64,000 bases of DNA. Origin: Flavobacterium sp. IMCC34852 (lineage in GTDB: Bacteria; Bacteroidota; Bacteroidia; Flavobacteriales; Flavobacteriaceae). Position 1 is the first letter of the stretch; each line of letters begins with the position of its first letter. Below, in pieces: positions 40,635 to 49,661 of this stretch. A program made the position numbers and the translations under genes. The stretch spans positions 1,736,001 through 1,800,000 of the forward strand of contig NZ_CP121446.1 in NCBI RefSeq assembly GCF_030643905.1, written 5' to 3'. A model generated the notes under the pieces. The model ran no database searches, was not told the origin of the DNA, and saw only the letters and a program-made list of their open reading frames with translations.

Positions 40635-41870
40635 ATTTTTCTTAGAACCTTCTGATTTTCTCGACTTGTTTTGGCCTTCCGGCTTTTTTTTGTTTCTCAA
40701 ATCGGGTTTAGCGTCCGGATTCGGGATTTCGTCTTTCCATGGAAACGGATGGTCTTTGATGATTTTTACATTGACCTTGATTAGTTTCTGAATGTCTTTC
40801 CAATAAGGTTCTTCATCTTTCCCGCAAAATGAAATCGAAATGCCGCCATTTCCGGCACGACCGGTTCTACCGATACGGTGAACGTAGGTTTCCGGAATGT
40901 TTGGCAAATCAAAGTTGATCACATAAGGCAAACTTTCAATATCAATTCCACGCGCTGCAATATCAGTTGCTACTAACACGGAGATTTCTTTGTTTTTAAA
41001 ATGATCCAAAACCCTTTGACGCGCCGTTTGCGATTTGTCGCCGTGTATGGCTTCCGCATTGACGCCGTGTTTTTTCAGAGCTTTAACCACATTATCTGCA
41101 CCGTGTTTGGTTCGAACAAAAACCAATACATTGCTCAAGTTTTCATTGCGTATCAAATGGTACAACAATCCGCGTTTGTCTGATTTGTCGACAAAATAAA
41201 TTTGCTGCTCAATAATTTCTGCCGTAGAAGAAACCGGAGTTACCGATACATATTCGGGTTGGTTTAAAAATGTGTCCGCCAATTCGCGAATCGCCATTGG
41301 CATAGTCGCCGAAAATAATAACGTTTGTCTGTTGGTTGGCACCAATTTCACTATCTTTCTAACATCATTGATAAAACCCATATCGAGCATCAAATCGGAT
41401 TCATCCAAAACCAAAAAGTGCAAGTGATCAAAATCTACAAAACCTTGTTTGTGTAAGTCCAACAATCTTCCCGGTGTAGCAATAAGAATATCGACTCCTT
41501 TTTTAAGTTGGTCAACTTGCGGCACTTGAGAAACACCACCAAATATGGTTAATTGTCTCAAATTAGTATACTTTCCGTAAGTGTCAAAACTTTCTCCGAT
41601 TTGAACGGCCAACTCACGAGTTGGTGTAACGACAAGGCAACGGATTTGTTTGGTCTTTTTAGACGAACCTACTATTCTGTGGAGGTTGTGTATAATTGGT
41701 ATGGCAAAAGCGGCTGTTTTCCCCGTACCCGTTTGGGCACAACCTACCAAGTCTTTTCCCGATAAAATAATCGGAATCGCTTTTTCTTGAATAGGCGTAG
41801 GGTTGGTGTATCCTTCTTCAAAGACAGCTCTTTGAATACTGTTGGATAATGATAAATCTTCGAATAACAT
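40617..41870 (-). CDS. DEAD-box RNA helicase (RhlE-like), motif II DESD
   Basis: The 417-residue RNA helicase has the Q motif region FEEGYTNPTPIQEKAIP, motif I AQTGTGKTAAFAIPI, Ia TPTRELAVQ, Ib TPGRLLD, motif II VLDESDLMLDMGF, III SATMP, V ATDIAARGIDI and VI HRIGRTGRAG. Motif II reads DESD where the family standard is DEAD, which is compatible with the DExD class. The short basic tail (RNKKKPEGQNKSRKSEG) resembles RhlE/CshA-type helicases involved in RNA decay, ribosome assembly and cold growth. A perfect -7 box lies upstream of the start. Confidence 0.92.
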   Translation of the reverse strand: MLFEDLSLSNSIQRAVFEEGYTNPTPIQEKAIPIILSGKDLVGCAQTGTGKTAAFAIPIIHNLHRIVGSSKKTKQIRCLVVTPTRELAVQIGESFDTYGKYTNLRQLTIFGGVSQVPQVDQLKKGVDILIATPGRLLDLHKQGFVDFDHLHFLVLDESDLMLDMGFINDVRKIVKLVPTNRQTLLFSATMPMAIRELADTFLNQPEYVSVTPVSSTAEIIEQQIYFVDKSDKRGLLYHLIRNENLSNVLVFVRTKHGADNVVKALKKHGVNAEAIHGDKSQTARQRVLDHFKNKEISVLVATDIAARGIDIESLPYVINFDLPNIPETYVHRIGRTGRAGNGGISISFCGKDEEPYWKDIQKLIKVNVKIIKDHPFPWKDEIPNPDAKPDLRNKKKPEGQNKSRKSEGSKKNKKRWY

Positions 41871-41902
41871 AAAATTTGCTTACGATTAAGTGTAAGCCGA
41901 AG

Positions 41903-41910
41903 CAAAGATA
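41903..41910 (-). promoter_or_regulatory. -7 promoter box for the DEAD-box helicase
   Basis: TATCTTTG on the minus strand matches TAnnTTTG, 33 bp upstream of the start at 41870. Confidence 0.5.
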
Positions 41911-41919
41911 AGGTTAATT

Positions 41920-42030
41920 AATTACGAATTATGAATTATCAATTACGAATTGTAGGATTTCAGTGAAAGGCAAATGAGCTGCAGTTTCTGGATTAAATTC
42001 GTAATTCGTAATTTCAAATTCGTAATTATA
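41920..42030. repeat. Inverted pair of AATTACG-family heptamer arrays
   Basis: AATTACG, AATTATG, AATTATC, AATTACG, AATTGTA (41920-41954), then about 41 bp of other sequence, then AATTCGT, AATTCGT, AATTTCA, AATTCGT, AATTATA (41996-42030). The second array is the reverse-complement type of the first (AATTACG against CGTAATT), giving two facing arms. The second overlaps the stop of hutG. The 41-bp centre has no reading frame. Confidence 0.65.
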
Positions 42031-43063
42031 TCAATTCCTTTCTCGACTTGATAAAATCAGTCACTAAATAGCCAATCAATTTTCCGATAAGATGGTTGTT
42101 TTTTTCTTCGCCTAAATCGGGTGCGCCTTCGCAAATATGCATGTAAGCTGCATTTTTATTTTTGCCGAAGAACGATACAAACTGCCGCAATTCTTCAATA
42201 GAAAAACCGCTCATGGTCATAGCGCTGCTGGCGATATTGGGTAAAGCATCTAAATCAATTTCAATACCGTAAGCATCGTTTTTAATAAAATCGTAAGCGG
42301 TATTCAGTTCTTGTTGGAAGTTTTTTTGTTGGCGTACTTTTATTTCGTCATAAGTATTATAATTCACACGATCTTCCATTTTTTTCAGTATATCAATTAC
42401 ATTCTTGGAAGTGTAGTTTTCGTGTAATCCAAAGATGAAATACTTCTTCAAAAATCCTTCTTCATACGCATAAGAAAAACCGTTACCACTGTGTCTTCCT
42501 TCAAGAATTCTGAAATCGGAGTGCGCATCAAAATTGACAGCATTGATGGGTTTTCCCAATCCTAAAGCCGTACCTTTTATATTTCCATAGGCATTATTGT
42601 GTCCGCCGCCAATGATAATCGGAGTTTTACCGCATTTGATGATGGTGGTAACAATATGAACTACTTCTTTGTCAATTTTTTCAACTAGTGTACTTAGTAA
42701 TTTTCTATCGGCGGTTTTGTGAAAGTCAAGTTCTTTGGCTTCTTGCATTTCTGTCGACACATCGAGTTTTCCCAACACTACAATTTGACTTCCTTTGCAA
42801 AATCGGTTGTGCTGAATGTTGGCAATACTACTGATAGCGCTTTGCCATGCTGATGCGGCACCGGGACGACCAAAATTGGCGCGAACACCAACATCTTCCG
42901 GAATTCCGACCAATACATATTTGGCTTCGCATCTTTTCAAAAAATCAATTGGATTTTCGCCTTTGGGAATGGTTAACATTTTTTCGCCAAACTTTACTTC
43001 GCCACTTCTGTGATTGGTAACCTTGGCCAAATCTGTTATTGTGAAAGGAATTAATCTTTCCAT
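42026..43063 (-). CDS. hutG: Formimidoylglutamase (arginase family)
   Basis: The 345-residue arginase-fold enzyme would release formamide from N-formimidoyl-L-glutamate, the last step of histidine breakdown. The two-manganese site is seen in PIIIGGGHNNAYGN, NAVNFDAHSDFRIL and GIEIDLDALPNIAS. The name rests on this fold together with hutI on the same strand 1 kb away; other arginase-family activities (agmatinase, arginase) cannot be excluded from sequence alone. It and hutI are separated by an opposite-strand gene, and hutH/hutU are not in the window. Confidence 0.82.
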   Translation of the reverse strand: MERLIPFTITDLAKVTNHRSGEVKFGEKMLTIPKGENPIDFLKRCEAKYVLVGIPEDVGVRANFGRPGAASAWQSAISSIANIQHNRFCKGSQIVVLGKLDVSTEMQEAKELDFHKTADRKLLSTLVEKIDKEVVHIVTTIIKCGKTPIIIGGGHNNAYGNIKGTALGLGKPINAVNFDAHSDFRILEGRHSGNGFSYAYEEGFLKKYFIFGLHENYTSKNVIDILKKMEDRVNYNTYDEIKVRQQKNFQQELNTAYDFIKNDAYGIEIDLDALPNIASSAMTMSGFSIEELRQFVSFFGKNKNAAYMHICEGAPDLGEEKNNHLIGKLIGYLVTDFIKSRKELI

Positions 43064-43141
43064 TTGAAGAATATTTGCTCAAAAATATAATTTAATTGTT
43101 TATTTAACGTTACTATAATAAATATTATTACTTTATATTAT

Positions 43142-43149
43142 TACTTTTG
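43142..43149 (+). promoter_or_regulatory. -7 promoter box for the coiled-coil protein
   Basis: TACTTTTG matches TAnnTTTG, 22 bp upstream of the ATG at 43172. Confidence 0.4.
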
Positions 43150-43171
43150 TTAAAATTAAAATTTATAACCT

Positions 43172-44056
43172 ATGGAAAATCAAAACGGTAATTCGAAACT
43201 TAAGGCAATCGTAGCAATCTTAGCTATATTATTAGTGGGAAGTTTGGTTTACATCTTCAAATTGACTTCTGATGCGAAGACGATGGAAACTACAGTAGTA
43301 GAAATTAAGTCTGAGAAAGAAGCTGTTTTAAAAGACTTAGAAACTCTAAAAGCGACCTATGATGAAGCTATTGCTGAGAACAAAGATATGACCGATGAAC
43401 TGATTGCAGAAAGAGACAAAGTAACAAAATTAATAGCCGAATTAAAAACCGCTAAAGGTGATGCAGCTTCTTTGAGAAAATACAAAGAACAGTACAAGCA
43501 ATTAGAGGTAAAAATGAAAAATCTAATGCAGGAAGTAGAAGTTTTGAAAGCCCAAAACCAAGACTTGACTACAGACCTCGATAGTACAAAAGTAGTATTA
43601 GAAGATTCAAAAAAATACAATCAAGTATTGGTAGGCCAAAATGAAGAGTTGGCTAAAACGGTTGAAAAAGGACAAAAATTGTCGGTGACCAATTTGAAAA
43701 CAGCGGCTTACAAATTAAGAAGTTCAGGAAAGCAAATTGAAACAGACAAAGCCAGCAGAGCTGATGTATTGCAAATTGGGTTCACTATTGCAGAGAACAA
43801 GATTGCAAAATCAGGAGACAAAGTTTACTATGTTCAAGTGATTGATGCCAAAAACAATGTTTTAGGAGATAAAGCCACGATTTCGTTTGGCGATACTTCT
43901 CTAACTTACAGTTTCACTACTACAGTGAAATACGAGAACAAAACGGTAGATGTAAAAGAGCAATTACCGGGTAAAGATTTTGCTAAAGGAACTTACTTTG
44001 TGAATGTATTTGACAAAGGCGAATTGGTTTCTAAAAGCAGTTTCTCTTTAAGATAA
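43172..44056 (+). CDS. Membrane-anchored coiled-coil protein
   Basis: The 294-residue protein has one N-terminal transmembrane helix (AIVAILAILLVGSLVYIF, residues about 12-30) with a short cytoplasmic start, then a long heptad-rich coiled coil (about 35-175), and a beta-rich C-terminal domain (about 180-294) with VYYVQVIDAKNNVLG and GTYFVNVFDKGELV. Nothing of known function was recognised. It is a single gene inserted in opposite direction between hutI and hutG. It has its own -7 box and ends at a terminator shared with hutI. Confidence 0.8.
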   Translation: MENQNGNSKLKAIVAILAILLVGSLVYIFKLTSDAKTMETTVVEIKSEKEAVLKDLETLKATYDEAIAENKDMTDELIAERDKVTKLIAELKTAKGDAASLRKYKEQYKQLEVKMKNLMQEVEVLKAQNQDLTTDLDSTKVVLEDSKKYNQVLVGQNEELAKTVEKGQKLSVTNLKTAAYKLRSSGKQIETDKASRADVLQIGFTIAENKIAKSGDKVYYVQVIDAKNNVLGDKATISFGDTSLTYSFTTTVKYENKTVDVKEQLPGKDFAKGTYFVNVFDKGELVSKSSFSLR

Positions 44057-44080
44057 ACCATAATTAATTAATAGAAATGA

Positions 44081-44110
44081 AAAAGTCCTGAGCAATCAGG
44101 ACTTTTTTTA
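44081..44110. terminator. Bidirectional terminator
   Basis: Stem AAAGTCCTGA / TCAGGACTTT with a GCAA loop, between the coiled-coil gene and hutI. Confidence 0.88.
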
Positions 44111-45352
44111 TGAAATCACTTTTCCGTTGAGCAGTACTTGTTCGATTAAATTACTGCCGAAGGCATAGGGCAATTCATAAAAGGAATTGAGCGGTTTAGT
44201 AATAATAAGATTGGCTTTTTTACCGATAGTGATACTTCCGTGAGTCGCTGACAATCCCATGGCGTAAGCACCATTGATAGTGGCTGCATTTATCGCTTCT
44301 TCGGGTGTCATTTTCATTTTGATACAAGCCGTAGCTACCACAAAATTCATATTGCCTGAAGGCGTCGTTCCTGGATTAAAATCGGAAGCTAGGGCCAATG
44401 GCAAACCTGCATTCAACATTTTTCTCGCCGGAGTGTAGGGAATGCTGATGAAATAGGAACAACTCGGTAAAGCAACGGCAATCGTTTCGCTGTTTTTTAA
44501 AGCTTCTATATCTTCATCGGTTACAATTTCAAGATGGTCTACCGAAAGTGCGTTATGCTTCACGCAAGCGGCAATGCCATTGATGGCGGTGAATTGATTC
44601 ACATGTATTTTGGAACGCAAACCGTATTGTTTTCCGGCTTCCATGATACGCTCGGTTTCTTCTACGGAGAAATAACCGGTTTCTAAAAAAGCATCGATAT
44701 AATCGGCCAGCTTTTCTTCAGCAATTTTGGGTAACATTTCGTTGATAATTAAATCGATATAAGCCGAGTGGTTTTCTTTATATTCCAAAGGAAATGCATG
44801 CGCTCCAAGGAAAGTAGCTTTGATGGCAATAGGATAATTTTGGGCTAATTTTTTAATCACACGCAGCATTTTCAATTCGCCTTCCACCGTCAAACCGTAA
44901 CCCGATTTGATTTCGACAGCTCCGGTGCCTTGTTGGATGACTTCTTCCAAACGTTTTTTGGATTGGTTATAAATGTCATCTTCAGAAGTTTCGTTGAGTT
45001 TTTTGGCCGAGTTTAAAATCCCGCCGCCGCGATTGGCAATTTCTTCATAAGTCAGGCCATTAATTCGATCTACAAATTCTTGTTCGCGATTGCCGGCATA
45101 AACAATGTGAGTGTGACTGTCGCACCAACTTGGCAAAACTATTTTTCCGTCCGCCTCAATGGTTTTGTCAGCATTGATTTTCGGACAATCATTCATCGAA
45201 CCAAAAGCTGCAATCGTATCATCTTCTATTAAAAGGAAGGCGTTTTTTATCGACGGCAAAACTGCCATTTCGTTGCCCGAAACTTTGTCAACGTGAGTTT
45301 CTCTGACTTGCAACAATTCTTTAATATTGATGATTAATGTTTGCATAAGCAT
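44108..45352 (-). CDS. hutI: Imidazolonepropionase
   Basis: The 414-residue amidohydrolase-fold enzyme hydrolyses imidazolone-5-propionate to N-formimidoylglutamate in histidine breakdown. Metal site: HTHIVYAGNREQEF (HxH), then LVPF-type segments, KIHVNQFTAINGI and the Asp in LASDFNPGTTPSGNM. GAVEIKSGYGL and DAFLETGYFS are typical for HutI. The product acts one step before the HutG reaction. The start may be ATG 45352 or the next ATG at 45346 (MLMQTL), which differ by two residues. Confidence 0.92.
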   Translation of the reverse strand: MLMQTLIINIKELLQVRETHVDKVSGNEMAVLPSIKNAFLLIEDDTIAAFGSMNDCPKINADKTIEADGKIVLPSWCDSHTHIVYAGNREQEFVDRINGLTYEEIANRGGGILNSAKKLNETSEDDIYNQSKKRLEEVIQQGTGAVEIKSGYGLTVEGELKMLRVIKKLAQNYPIAIKATFLGAHAFPLEYKENHSAYIDLIINEMLPKIAEEKLADYIDAFLETGYFSVEETERIMEAGKQYGLRSKIHVNQFTAINGIAACVKHNALSVDHLEIVTDEDIEALKNSETIAVALPSCSYFISIPYTPARKMLNAGLPLALASDFNPGTTPSGNMNFVVATACIKMKMTPEEAINAATINGAYAMGLSATHGSITIGKKANLIITKPLNSFYELPYAFGSNLIEQVLLNGKVIS

Positions 45353-45415
45353 GATTTTTGGTAAAAATAGTTTGAAAAAAATAAATATGCTTAATTTTAA
45401 ACAAATTTAGAATTC

Positions 45416-46486
45416 GTGAGAAAAATAAAATATAAAAAAGAGCGAAAAGTTCAGCCAACATTTTTAGACTATACCGGAATTCATAAACAAATCAAAACAG
45501 AGATGCAGATGTTTGTTTATGACGTGAATAATCTGACAGAATATCAAGAGTTCAAAGTAGATGATTTAGACAAATGTTTTGACACAACCCAATCAAATTG
45601 GCTCAATGTTCACGGTTTGAATGATGTTGAAGTTATTAAGTCAATAGGTGAGTATTTAAAAGTTGACAATTTTATTTTAGGAGATATTTTAAATACCACA
45701 AAACGCACCAAATTAGACGAGTATCGCGATGTACTTTTCTTTAATATCAAATCATTGTTGCCTATAGAAAACAGTGATAACATTAGTGTCGAACAAATCA
45801 GTTTTTTATTAAAGAACGGAATTTTGGTTTCTTTTCAAGAAAAGCGTGGCGATCATTTCACTTACTTGAGAGAGCGACTTAGAACGCATTCGGGTATAAT
45901 TCGAGAAAAGAAAGTTGATTATCTTTTATATTTATTGCTTGATGCTATTATGGAGAATTTTTATGTGACCATAGAAAGTGAAGAGAACAAAGTAGAAGAT
46001 TTAATCAACCTTTCTAAAACTAGTACCAATCCGATGATTTTGGAATTGGTTGAAAAGCATCGAGATAATTTTAATTTTTTAAAGCGATCTATAATTCCGT
46101 TGAGAGATTCATTGTATTCTATCAAGAGTATAAAAGACGACAATATTTTTAATGCAATTGAAATGGAAAATTATAGTTTTTTTGACCGTTTGCATCAAGA
46201 GAGTTTGGAATTGTTAGAGCAAATCGAATATGATGTTACTTCGTTAGACAGCGCTTCTAATTTTTATTTTTCCCAACAAAACCACAAGATGAATGAAGTC
46301 ATGAAAACTTTAACTGTGGTTTCTGTATTTTTTATGCCAATGACCTTTATTGTCGGCGTTTACGGTATGAACTTCGATAATATGCCCGAACTGCATTGGA
46401 AGTATGGCTATTTTATAGTTTTAGGTTGTATGCTTGTTTTGTTGCTCGGCATGATTTACTATTTCAAAAAGAAGAAATGGTATTAA
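45416..46486 (+). CDS. corA: CorA-type magnesium/cobalt transporter
   Basis: The 356-residue inner-membrane channel imports Mg2+ (also Co2+/Ni2+) as a pentamer. The hallmark GMN motif is in FIVGVYGMNFDNMPELHWKYG between two C-terminal helices (VSVFFMPMTFIVGVYG and YFIVLGCMLVLLLGMIYYF). The large N-terminal domain is cytoplasmic with a long helical stalk. The start is a GTG at 45416 (MRKIKYKKERKVQPTF); no earlier ATG fits. It ends 12 bp from the convergent nhaA stop. It starts 64 bp from hutI, in the opposite direction. Confidence 0.93.
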   Translation: MRKIKYKKERKVQPTFLDYTGIHKQIKTEMQMFVYDVNNLTEYQEFKVDDLDKCFDTTQSNWLNVHGLNDVEVIKSIGEYLKVDNFILGDILNTTKRTKLDEYRDVLFFNIKSLLPIENSDNISVEQISFLLKNGILVSFQEKRGDHFTYLRERLRTHSGIIREKKVDYLLYLLLDAIMENFYVTIESEENKVEDLINLSKTSTNPMILELVEKHRDNFNFLKRSIIPLRDSLYSIKSIKDDNIFNAIEMENYSFFDRLHQESLELLEQIEYDVTSLDSASNFYFSQQNHKMNEVMKTLTVVSVFFMPMTFIVGVYGMNFDNMPELHWKYGYFIVLGCMLVLLLGMIYYFKKKKWY

Positions 46487-46498
46487 ATGAATTACGAA

Positions 46499-47635
46499 TT
46501 ACGATTTTTTTAAGCTTGCTTTCAAATAGAGTAATCCAAGAATTCCGGCGATTAAGGAAGAAATCAGAATCATAATTTTAGCATTGTTGATATGTTCCGC
46601 ATCTGAAAAGGCGAGTAGCGTGATAAAAATAGACATGGTAAATCCGATACCGCCTAAAAAGCTCACACCAAAAATGGATTTCCAGTTTAAGTCGGATGGC
46701 AGATGGCTTAGTTTCAATTTTACGGCTAAAAAGCTGAACAACCAAATGCCTATCGGTTTGCCGATAATTAGTCCGAGGGCAATCCCCAGCGTATAATTGT
46801 GACTCAAGGCATAATGCCAATCAGAATTCAAGACAATAGCAGTATTGGCCAAAGCAAAAAGCGGTAAGATAACAAACGCAACCGGTTTGTGAAGAAAGTG
46901 CTGTAAGATATAGGAAGTTGATTTTGTATTTCCGTTTCCGAATGGTATGGCAAAAGCCAATAAAACACCGGTAATGGTAGCATGCACACCCGAATTCAGC
47001 ATGAAATACCACATAACAACACCCAAAGTCAGATATGGAATGAGGTTGCGGACTTTAAGTCGGTTTAAAACCAATAAGAAAACAAAGATGCCTAAAGACA
47101 TCAGTAAATTACTCCAGACTAAATTTTTGGTGTAAAAAATAGCAATAATTAAAATAGCACCTAAATCATCGATTACAGCGAGTGCGGTTAAAAAGACTTT
47201 TAGCGAAACAGGCACTCGGTTTCCCAGTAAAGACAGAATTCCCAGAGCAAAAGCAATATCGGTAGCCATAGGAATTCCGGCACCCGATTGGGTTTCGGTG
47301 CCATAATTCAGAAACAAATAGAGGCCAGCTGGCACTAACATACCACCAATCGCTGCAAAAATGGGCAGTAAAGCATTTTTGATATTCGACAATTCACCGG
47401 CATAAATTTCTCTCTCTAATTCTAATCCAATCAGCAAAAAGAAAATGGTCATTAAGCCGTCATTGATCCAGTGTTCAAAGGAATGATGCCCGATTTTAAA
47501 ATGCCAAATGGCTGAATAGTTTTCGCTCAAAAATGAGTTAGTAAGTAACAGTGAAAGTAGCGTACAAGCTATCAGTACAAATCCGCCAGCTCTTTCGCTT
47601 TCAAAAAAATCTTTGAATAGTTTGGTAATTCTCAT
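46499..47635 (-). CDS. nhaA: Na+/H+ antiporter NhaA
   Basis: The 378-residue inner-membrane antiporter exchanges Na+ for H+ to control internal pH and sodium. It has about 11 helices, with the opening FEKFFESERAGGF-type segment and GFVLIACTLLSLLLTNS. The ion-binding aspartate pair is in LAVIDDLGAILIIAIFY, and GIPMATDIAFALGILSLLG precedes it. The C-terminal helices include FGVSFLGGIGFTMSIFI. It is a single gene on the opposite strand from corA. A terminator at 47651-47680 isolates it from the adhesin operon. Confidence 0.93.
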   Translation of the reverse strand: MRITKLFKDFFESERAGGFVLIACTLLSLLLTNSFLSENYSAIWHFKIGHHSFEHWINDGLMTIFFLLIGLELEREIYAGELSNIKNALLPIFAAIGGMLVPAGLYLFLNYGTETQSGAGIPMATDIAFALGILSLLGNRVPVSLKVFLTALAVIDDLGAILIIAIFYTKNLVWSNLLMSLGIFVFLLVLNRLKVRNLIPYLTLGVVMWYFMLNSGVHATITGVLLAFAIPFGNGNTKSTSYILQHFLHKPVAFVILPLFALANTAIVLNSDWHYALSHNYTLGIALGLIIGKPIGIWLFSFLAVKLKLSHLPSDLNWKSIFGVSFLGGIGFTMSIFITLLAFSDAEHINNAKIMILISSLIAGILGLLYLKASLKKS

Positions 47636-47650
47636 GTTTCAAAGATAAAA

Positions 47651-47680
47651 AAAAGCACCCGTTTCCGGATGCTTTTAGAG
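47651..47680 (-). terminator. Rho-independent terminator of the adhesin operon
   Basis: Read on the minus strand: stem AAAAGCATCCG / CGGGTGCTTTT with a GAAA loop, then a T run. It lies after the stop of the OmpA-family gene at 47702 and before nhaA. Confidence 0.75.
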
Positions 47681-47701
47681 TAATTATAAAAGTTTTTTGG
47701 G

Positions 47702-49648
47702 TTATAGACTTGTGATGATAAATTCACTTCTTCTGTTTAATTGGTGCTCTTCTTCAGAACATTTAACACCATCGGCACATTTGTTAACCAATTCTGTTTC
47801 TCCCAAACCTTCAGAAGTTAAACGATCGGCAGCAATACCGTTTTTGATCAACCAATCTCTGGTAGATTTTGCTCTACGGTCAGATAGTTTTTCGTTGTAG
47901 GCATGTGAAGCACGGCTGTCAGTGTGTGAACGGATATTGATTTTCATCGTTGGGTTTTGGTTCAATACGTCTAACAATTTAGCTAAATCCACAGCAGCAT
48001 CCGGACGGATATTCCATTTGTCTAAGTCGAAATAGATGATGTTAATTTTGAAACAATCGGCTAAATCGTCACCAACTTTCACGCGACAAGTTTTAGTTTT
48101 AAGTTCAATGTTCAACTCCGTTTTTCCTGATTCAGTACCAATGATTACCGGTACTTCTTTGGTTTCATAATCTTCAAGAGAAGCGTTAACATAGTATTTG
48201 GCACCGCATTCTACTTCGGTGAATTCATATTTACCTTCAGCATCAGAAACGGTTTCTTTTACTTTGTTGAATTTTTCATCCATCAACACCAATTTAGTAT
48301 TGGGTAATACAGCTTTGGTATCTTCATCGGTGATTACTCCATGTAAAATTTGGTCACAGAAAATAGGACGAGTTTCTAAGAATTTATAGATGTCATCACT
48401 TCCTTGTCCACCATCTCTGTTAGAACTCAAGAAACCTCTTTTGCTTTTAAAGTCAATGATAAAACCAAAATCGTCTTTAGGACTGTTTCCTTCTTCACCG
48501 ATGTTTAAAACTTGTTTGAAGTTAAGACTACCGTCTTTAGGGATTCTGGTAACAAATATATCCAAACCACCTAAGCCCGGTTGTCCGTCTGAAGCAAAGT
48601 ACAATTCATTATCACTGGAGATAAAAGGATAAGTTTCTCTACCTTCAGAGTTGATGGCATCGCCAAGATTTTCTGGTGTTCCTAAACTTCCGTCTTCGTT
48701 AATTTTTACTCTGTAAAGGTCAGATTGTCCGCGAGTTCCCGGCATGTCTGAGGCAAAGTACAATGTTTTTTCATCCGGAGATAGGGCAGGATGCGCCGCT
48801 TGATAGCTATCACTGTTAAAATTTAAAGGTGTAATATTTATCCATTTACCTTCATCATCTAAATTGGCTTTGTAAATTTTTAGTAAAGTTACTTTGTTAG
48901 CATCAAAACCTCTTCCGTCTAAATAGTTATTTCTGGTAAAATAAACCGTTTTTCCGTCTTTGGTAAAAGCCGGCGTGTCTTCGTGGTATTTGGTATTGAT
49001 TTTTTTACCAAATTTATCTACACCGCTCAAAGAACCGTCTTCGCTTAGAGCTGAACTGTAAAGGTTAGTAAAGTACTGACCGGTCCAAGTGTGAATTCTT
49101 TTCGAGAAGTTTCCGGTATCACGAGCCGAAGTAAAAATTACTTTGGTTCCCATGTAAGCCGGTCCGTAATCTGAGTACTTTGAGTTGATTCCGGCATTTT
49201 CTATTTTATATCGACCGGAATTCTTTTTGATTTCGGCTAAATAGTCTTTCTTTTTGTTGAACAATTTGGCTCTGGTGTCGTTACCGCTTTTGTCATTGAA
49301 TTTGGCCATCATGGCATCCGCTTTGGGATAGTCTTTAACGGCTCTCAATGTTTGGGCAAAACGATAGTAAAATTCTGCTTCTTGCTCAGGGTTAGTGGTG
49401 TATAGTTCACTATACCATTTGTTTGCTTTTTCTAATTCGGCATTAAAATAGTAAGCGTTACCGATTTTGAGTATCATATCGGGAGATTTATACCCTTTTT
49501 CATAGATGCGTTCATAAGTTTTGATGGCATCAATATAAGCGTATTTATCATACTCCTTATTTCCTTTTACCTCTGTTCTTCCACCTTGAGAATATCCGCT
49601 CACAGTAGCGAAAGTCAATAGTACTAAATATATAATTTTATTTTTCAT
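47702..49648 (-). CDS. PorE-like TPR-propeller-OmpA protein
   Basis: The 648-residue protein has a signal peptide ending GYSQ. TPR-like repeats follow (about residues 30-140: AYIDAIKTYERIYEKGY, AEFYYRFAQTLRAVKDYPKAD), then a PD40/propeller section (about 160-410: DEKTLYFASDMPGTRGQSDLY, RGFLSSNRDGGQGSDDIY). A carboxypeptidase-regulatory-like domain (about 425-515) and a C-terminal OmpA domain (about 540-648, NIRSHTDSRASHAYNEKLSDRR) come last. This order is the one known for PorE, the peptidoglycan-bound component of the type IX secretion system, and for OmpA proteins encoded with giant Flavobacterium adhesins. It is 13 bp after the PorP/SprF gene. Confidence 0.88.
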   Translation of the reverse strand: MKNKIIYLVLLTFATVSGYSQGGRTEVKGNKEYDKYAYIDAIKTYERIYEKGYKSPDMILKIGNAYYFNAELEKANKWYSELYTTNPEQEAEFYYRFAQTLRAVKDYPKADAMMAKFNDKSGNDTRAKLFNKKKDYLAEIKKNSGRYKIENAGINSKYSDYGPAYMGTKVIFTSARDTGNFSKRIHTWTGQYFTNLYSSALSEDGSLSGVDKFGKKINTKYHEDTPAFTKDGKTVYFTRNNYLDGRGFDANKVTLLKIYKANLDDEGKWINITPLNFNSDSYQAAHPALSPDEKTLYFASDMPGTRGQSDLYRVKINEDGSLGTPENLGDAINSEGRETYPFISSDNELYFASDGQPGLGGLDIFVTRIPKDGSLNFKQVLNIGEEGNSPKDDFGFIIDFKSKRGFLSSNRDGGQGSDDIYKFLETRPIFCDQILHGVITDEDTKAVLPNTKLVLMDEKFNKVKETVSDAEGKYEFTEVECGAKYYVNASLEDYETKEVPVIIGTESGKTELNIELKTKTCRVKVGDDLADCFKINIIYFDLDKWNIRPDAAVDLAKLLDVLNQNPTMKINIRSHTDSRASHAYNEKLSDRRAKSTRDWLIKNGIAADRLTSEGLGETELVNKCADGVKCSEEEHQLNRRSEFIITSL

Positions 49649-49661
49649 GATCGTTGTGTTA

